Assembly: GCA_905479195.1 (NCBI GenBank)
Contig: CAJQLO010000002.1
Span: 224,001-288,000 of the forward strand
Reading direction: 5' to 3'
Origin: an uncultured Gammaproteobacteria bacterium
GTDB lineage: Bacteria > Pseudomonadota > Gammaproteobacteria > GCA-002705445 > GCA-002716945
Length of the DNA stretch: 64,000 bases
Shown here: piece after piece, positions 63,334-64,000 of the stretch
How the letters are laid out: each line of letters opens with the position of its first letter
How positions within the stretch are numbered: the stretch's first letter is position 1
Notes under the pieces: generated by a model
The model's input: only the letters and a program-made list of their open reading frames with translations
Databases searched by the model: none
What the model was told of the DNA's origin: nothing
Translations under genes and position numbers: made by a program

Positions 63334-64000
63334 TTAAGCTGTATCTTTATCTTTAGCATCTGCTCTTTCATACCATTTAACTGCTTCTCCATCCCATCCG
63401 TCACCTCTAAAGTAACTAGATTCTCTAGGATTTCCAACCATGTTAGGGTCTACTTCAATTCCTATTCCTTCTAAAAAGTTTACAAGACCAATTCTTTCAA
63501 TCATCTCTCCGCATCTTTCATGTTCAAGCGCATTATCAGCCCAAAAATCTATTGATTCTTCAGCAATTTCAACGAGCTTATCCCAGTCTTCTTGCGACTC
63601 TAATTTCATGAAAGGCACTATTACCGTTCCCATTAAATCACCAATTTTTAAAGTTCTTTTTCCACCCATAAGAACAGTCGCGCCTTTATCATCACCAGGA
63701 TGAAATGCTTTAGGTACAACATTAAGACAATGCATACACTTCACGCAATTTTGGTTATCAATTGTTACTGAATCATCATCATTCAGAGAAATAGCATTCG
63801 TAGGACATCGTGTAACTATATTATCAATTACATGCTTTCTTCCTTTTAAACCAACATACTCTTTAAATTCAGCTTGATCGATTTTGATATCATCTCTCCA
63901 TGTCCCAATAATTGACATATCTGCTCTTTCTATTGAGTTCATGCAATCATTCGCACATCCAGAAACTTTAAATTTAAATTTATATGGTAATGCAGGTCTA
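63334..64000 (-). CDS. dsrA: Reverse-type dissimilatory sulfite reductase alpha subunit, C-terminal part
   Basis: About 222 codons are in the window; the start lies beyond the right edge, so the frame continues upstream of the internal ATG at 63942. The first residues visible are PALPYKFKFKVSGCANDCMN, the second part of the siroheme/4Fe-4S binding motif. A ferredoxin domain follows (TRCPTNAI, CVKCMHCLNVVPKAF). The C-terminus ends YERADAKDKDTA. Position before dsrB completes the dsrABEFHCMKLJOPNR order. Confidence 0.97.
   Translation of the reverse strand, partial: RPALPYKFKFKVSGCANDCMNSIERADMSIIGTWRDDIKIDQAEFKEYVGLKGRKHVIDNIVTRCPTNAISLNDDDSVTIDNQNCVKCMHCLNVVPKAFHPGDDKGATVLMGGKRTLKIGDLMGTVIVPFMKLESQEDWDKLVEIAEESIDFWADNALEHERCGEMIERIGLVNFLEGIGIEVDPNMVGNPRESSYFRGDGWDGEAVKWYERADAKDKDTA

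Noticed and set aside
52260-64000. Sulfate or sulfite reduction by dsr
   Set aside because: dsrEFH and dsrL in this order are typical of sulfur oxidisers, and no dsrD, aprBA or sat is seen in the window.

Overview
The window is 64 kb of strongly A+T-rich, tightly packed bacterial chromosome. Many neighbouring genes overlap by 1-30 bases or share ATGA/TAATG junctions. No gap between genes exceeds about 240 bases, and I saw no rRNA, tRNA, insertion sequence, prophage or CRISPR array. The gene content is that of a Gram-negative gammaproteobacterium: lptD-surA-pdxA-rsmA, rodA/mrdA/dacA, ribF-ileS-lspA-fkpB-ispH, ErpA, RppH and CpdA. A complete reverse-type dissimilatory sulfite reductase locus with dsrEFH and dsrL marks it as a sulfur oxidiser. 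With a membrane pyrophosphatase and the low G+C, the best guess is the SUP05/Candidatus Thioglobus group or its bivalve-symbiont relatives. This is inference; no marker gene was compared.

Layout. (1) 0-4.4 kb: end of anmK, citrate synthase, erpA, bactofilin, argC, hemJ, rppH. (2) 4.5-14.4 kb: housekeeping and repair: a HAD phosphatase, a CIA30-like secreted protein, a FemAB-like transferase, dcd, the Mrp/ApbC Fe-S carrier, a methionyl-tRNA synthetase split into two genes, a soluble RnfB-like ferredoxin, nth, mazG, the amgK-murU wall-recycling pair and acyP. (3) 14.4-16.7 kb: a probable metal-handling pair (DUF1326 and DUF2182, the latter with a tandemly repeated Met-rich loop) and a small lipoprotein. 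(4) 16.7-22.8 kb: peptidoglycan operon dat-dacA-mltB-rodA-mrdA. (5) 22.9-32.0 kb: pyrophosphatase and adk, then a BamE-LptD fusion with surA-pdxA-rsmA and a methyltransferase-like membrane protein. (6) 32-37.8 kb: copper chaperone, peroxiredoxin, HIT protein, a pyruvate-kinase-like A-domain protein, a fatty-acid-hydroxylase-like protein, a promoter/hairpin/terminator leader before a Cys-rich unknown protein, an AlkB-like monooxygenase, and rpmE. (7) 37.9-45.1 kb: cpdA, amtB with a candidate sigma-54 promoter, a geranylgeranyl-reductase-family protein, ispB, rplU-rpmA-obgE-proB, rpsT. (8) 45.2-52.3 kb: murJ-ribF-ileS-lspA-fkpB-ispH. (9) 52.3-64 kb, minus strand: dsrA(partial)-B-E-F-H-C-M-K-L-J-O-P-N-R.

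How the genes work together. The dsr cluster encodes cytoplasmic oxidation of carrier-bound sulfur: DsrEFH to DsrC, DsrAB with DsrL, and the DsrMKJOP membrane complex. Mrp and ErpA can supply Fe-S clusters. AnmK, AmgK and MurU make a recycling route for wall muramic acid, and the dat/dacA/mltB/rodA/mrdA block builds and trims the wall. LptD, SurA and the BamE domain concern outer-membrane assembly. The most unusual items are the BamE-LptD fusion, the AlkB homologue with an altered third histidine box, the A-domain-only pyruvate kinase relative, the leader RNA in front of an unrecognised Cys-rich protein, and the repeat-built Met-rich loop.
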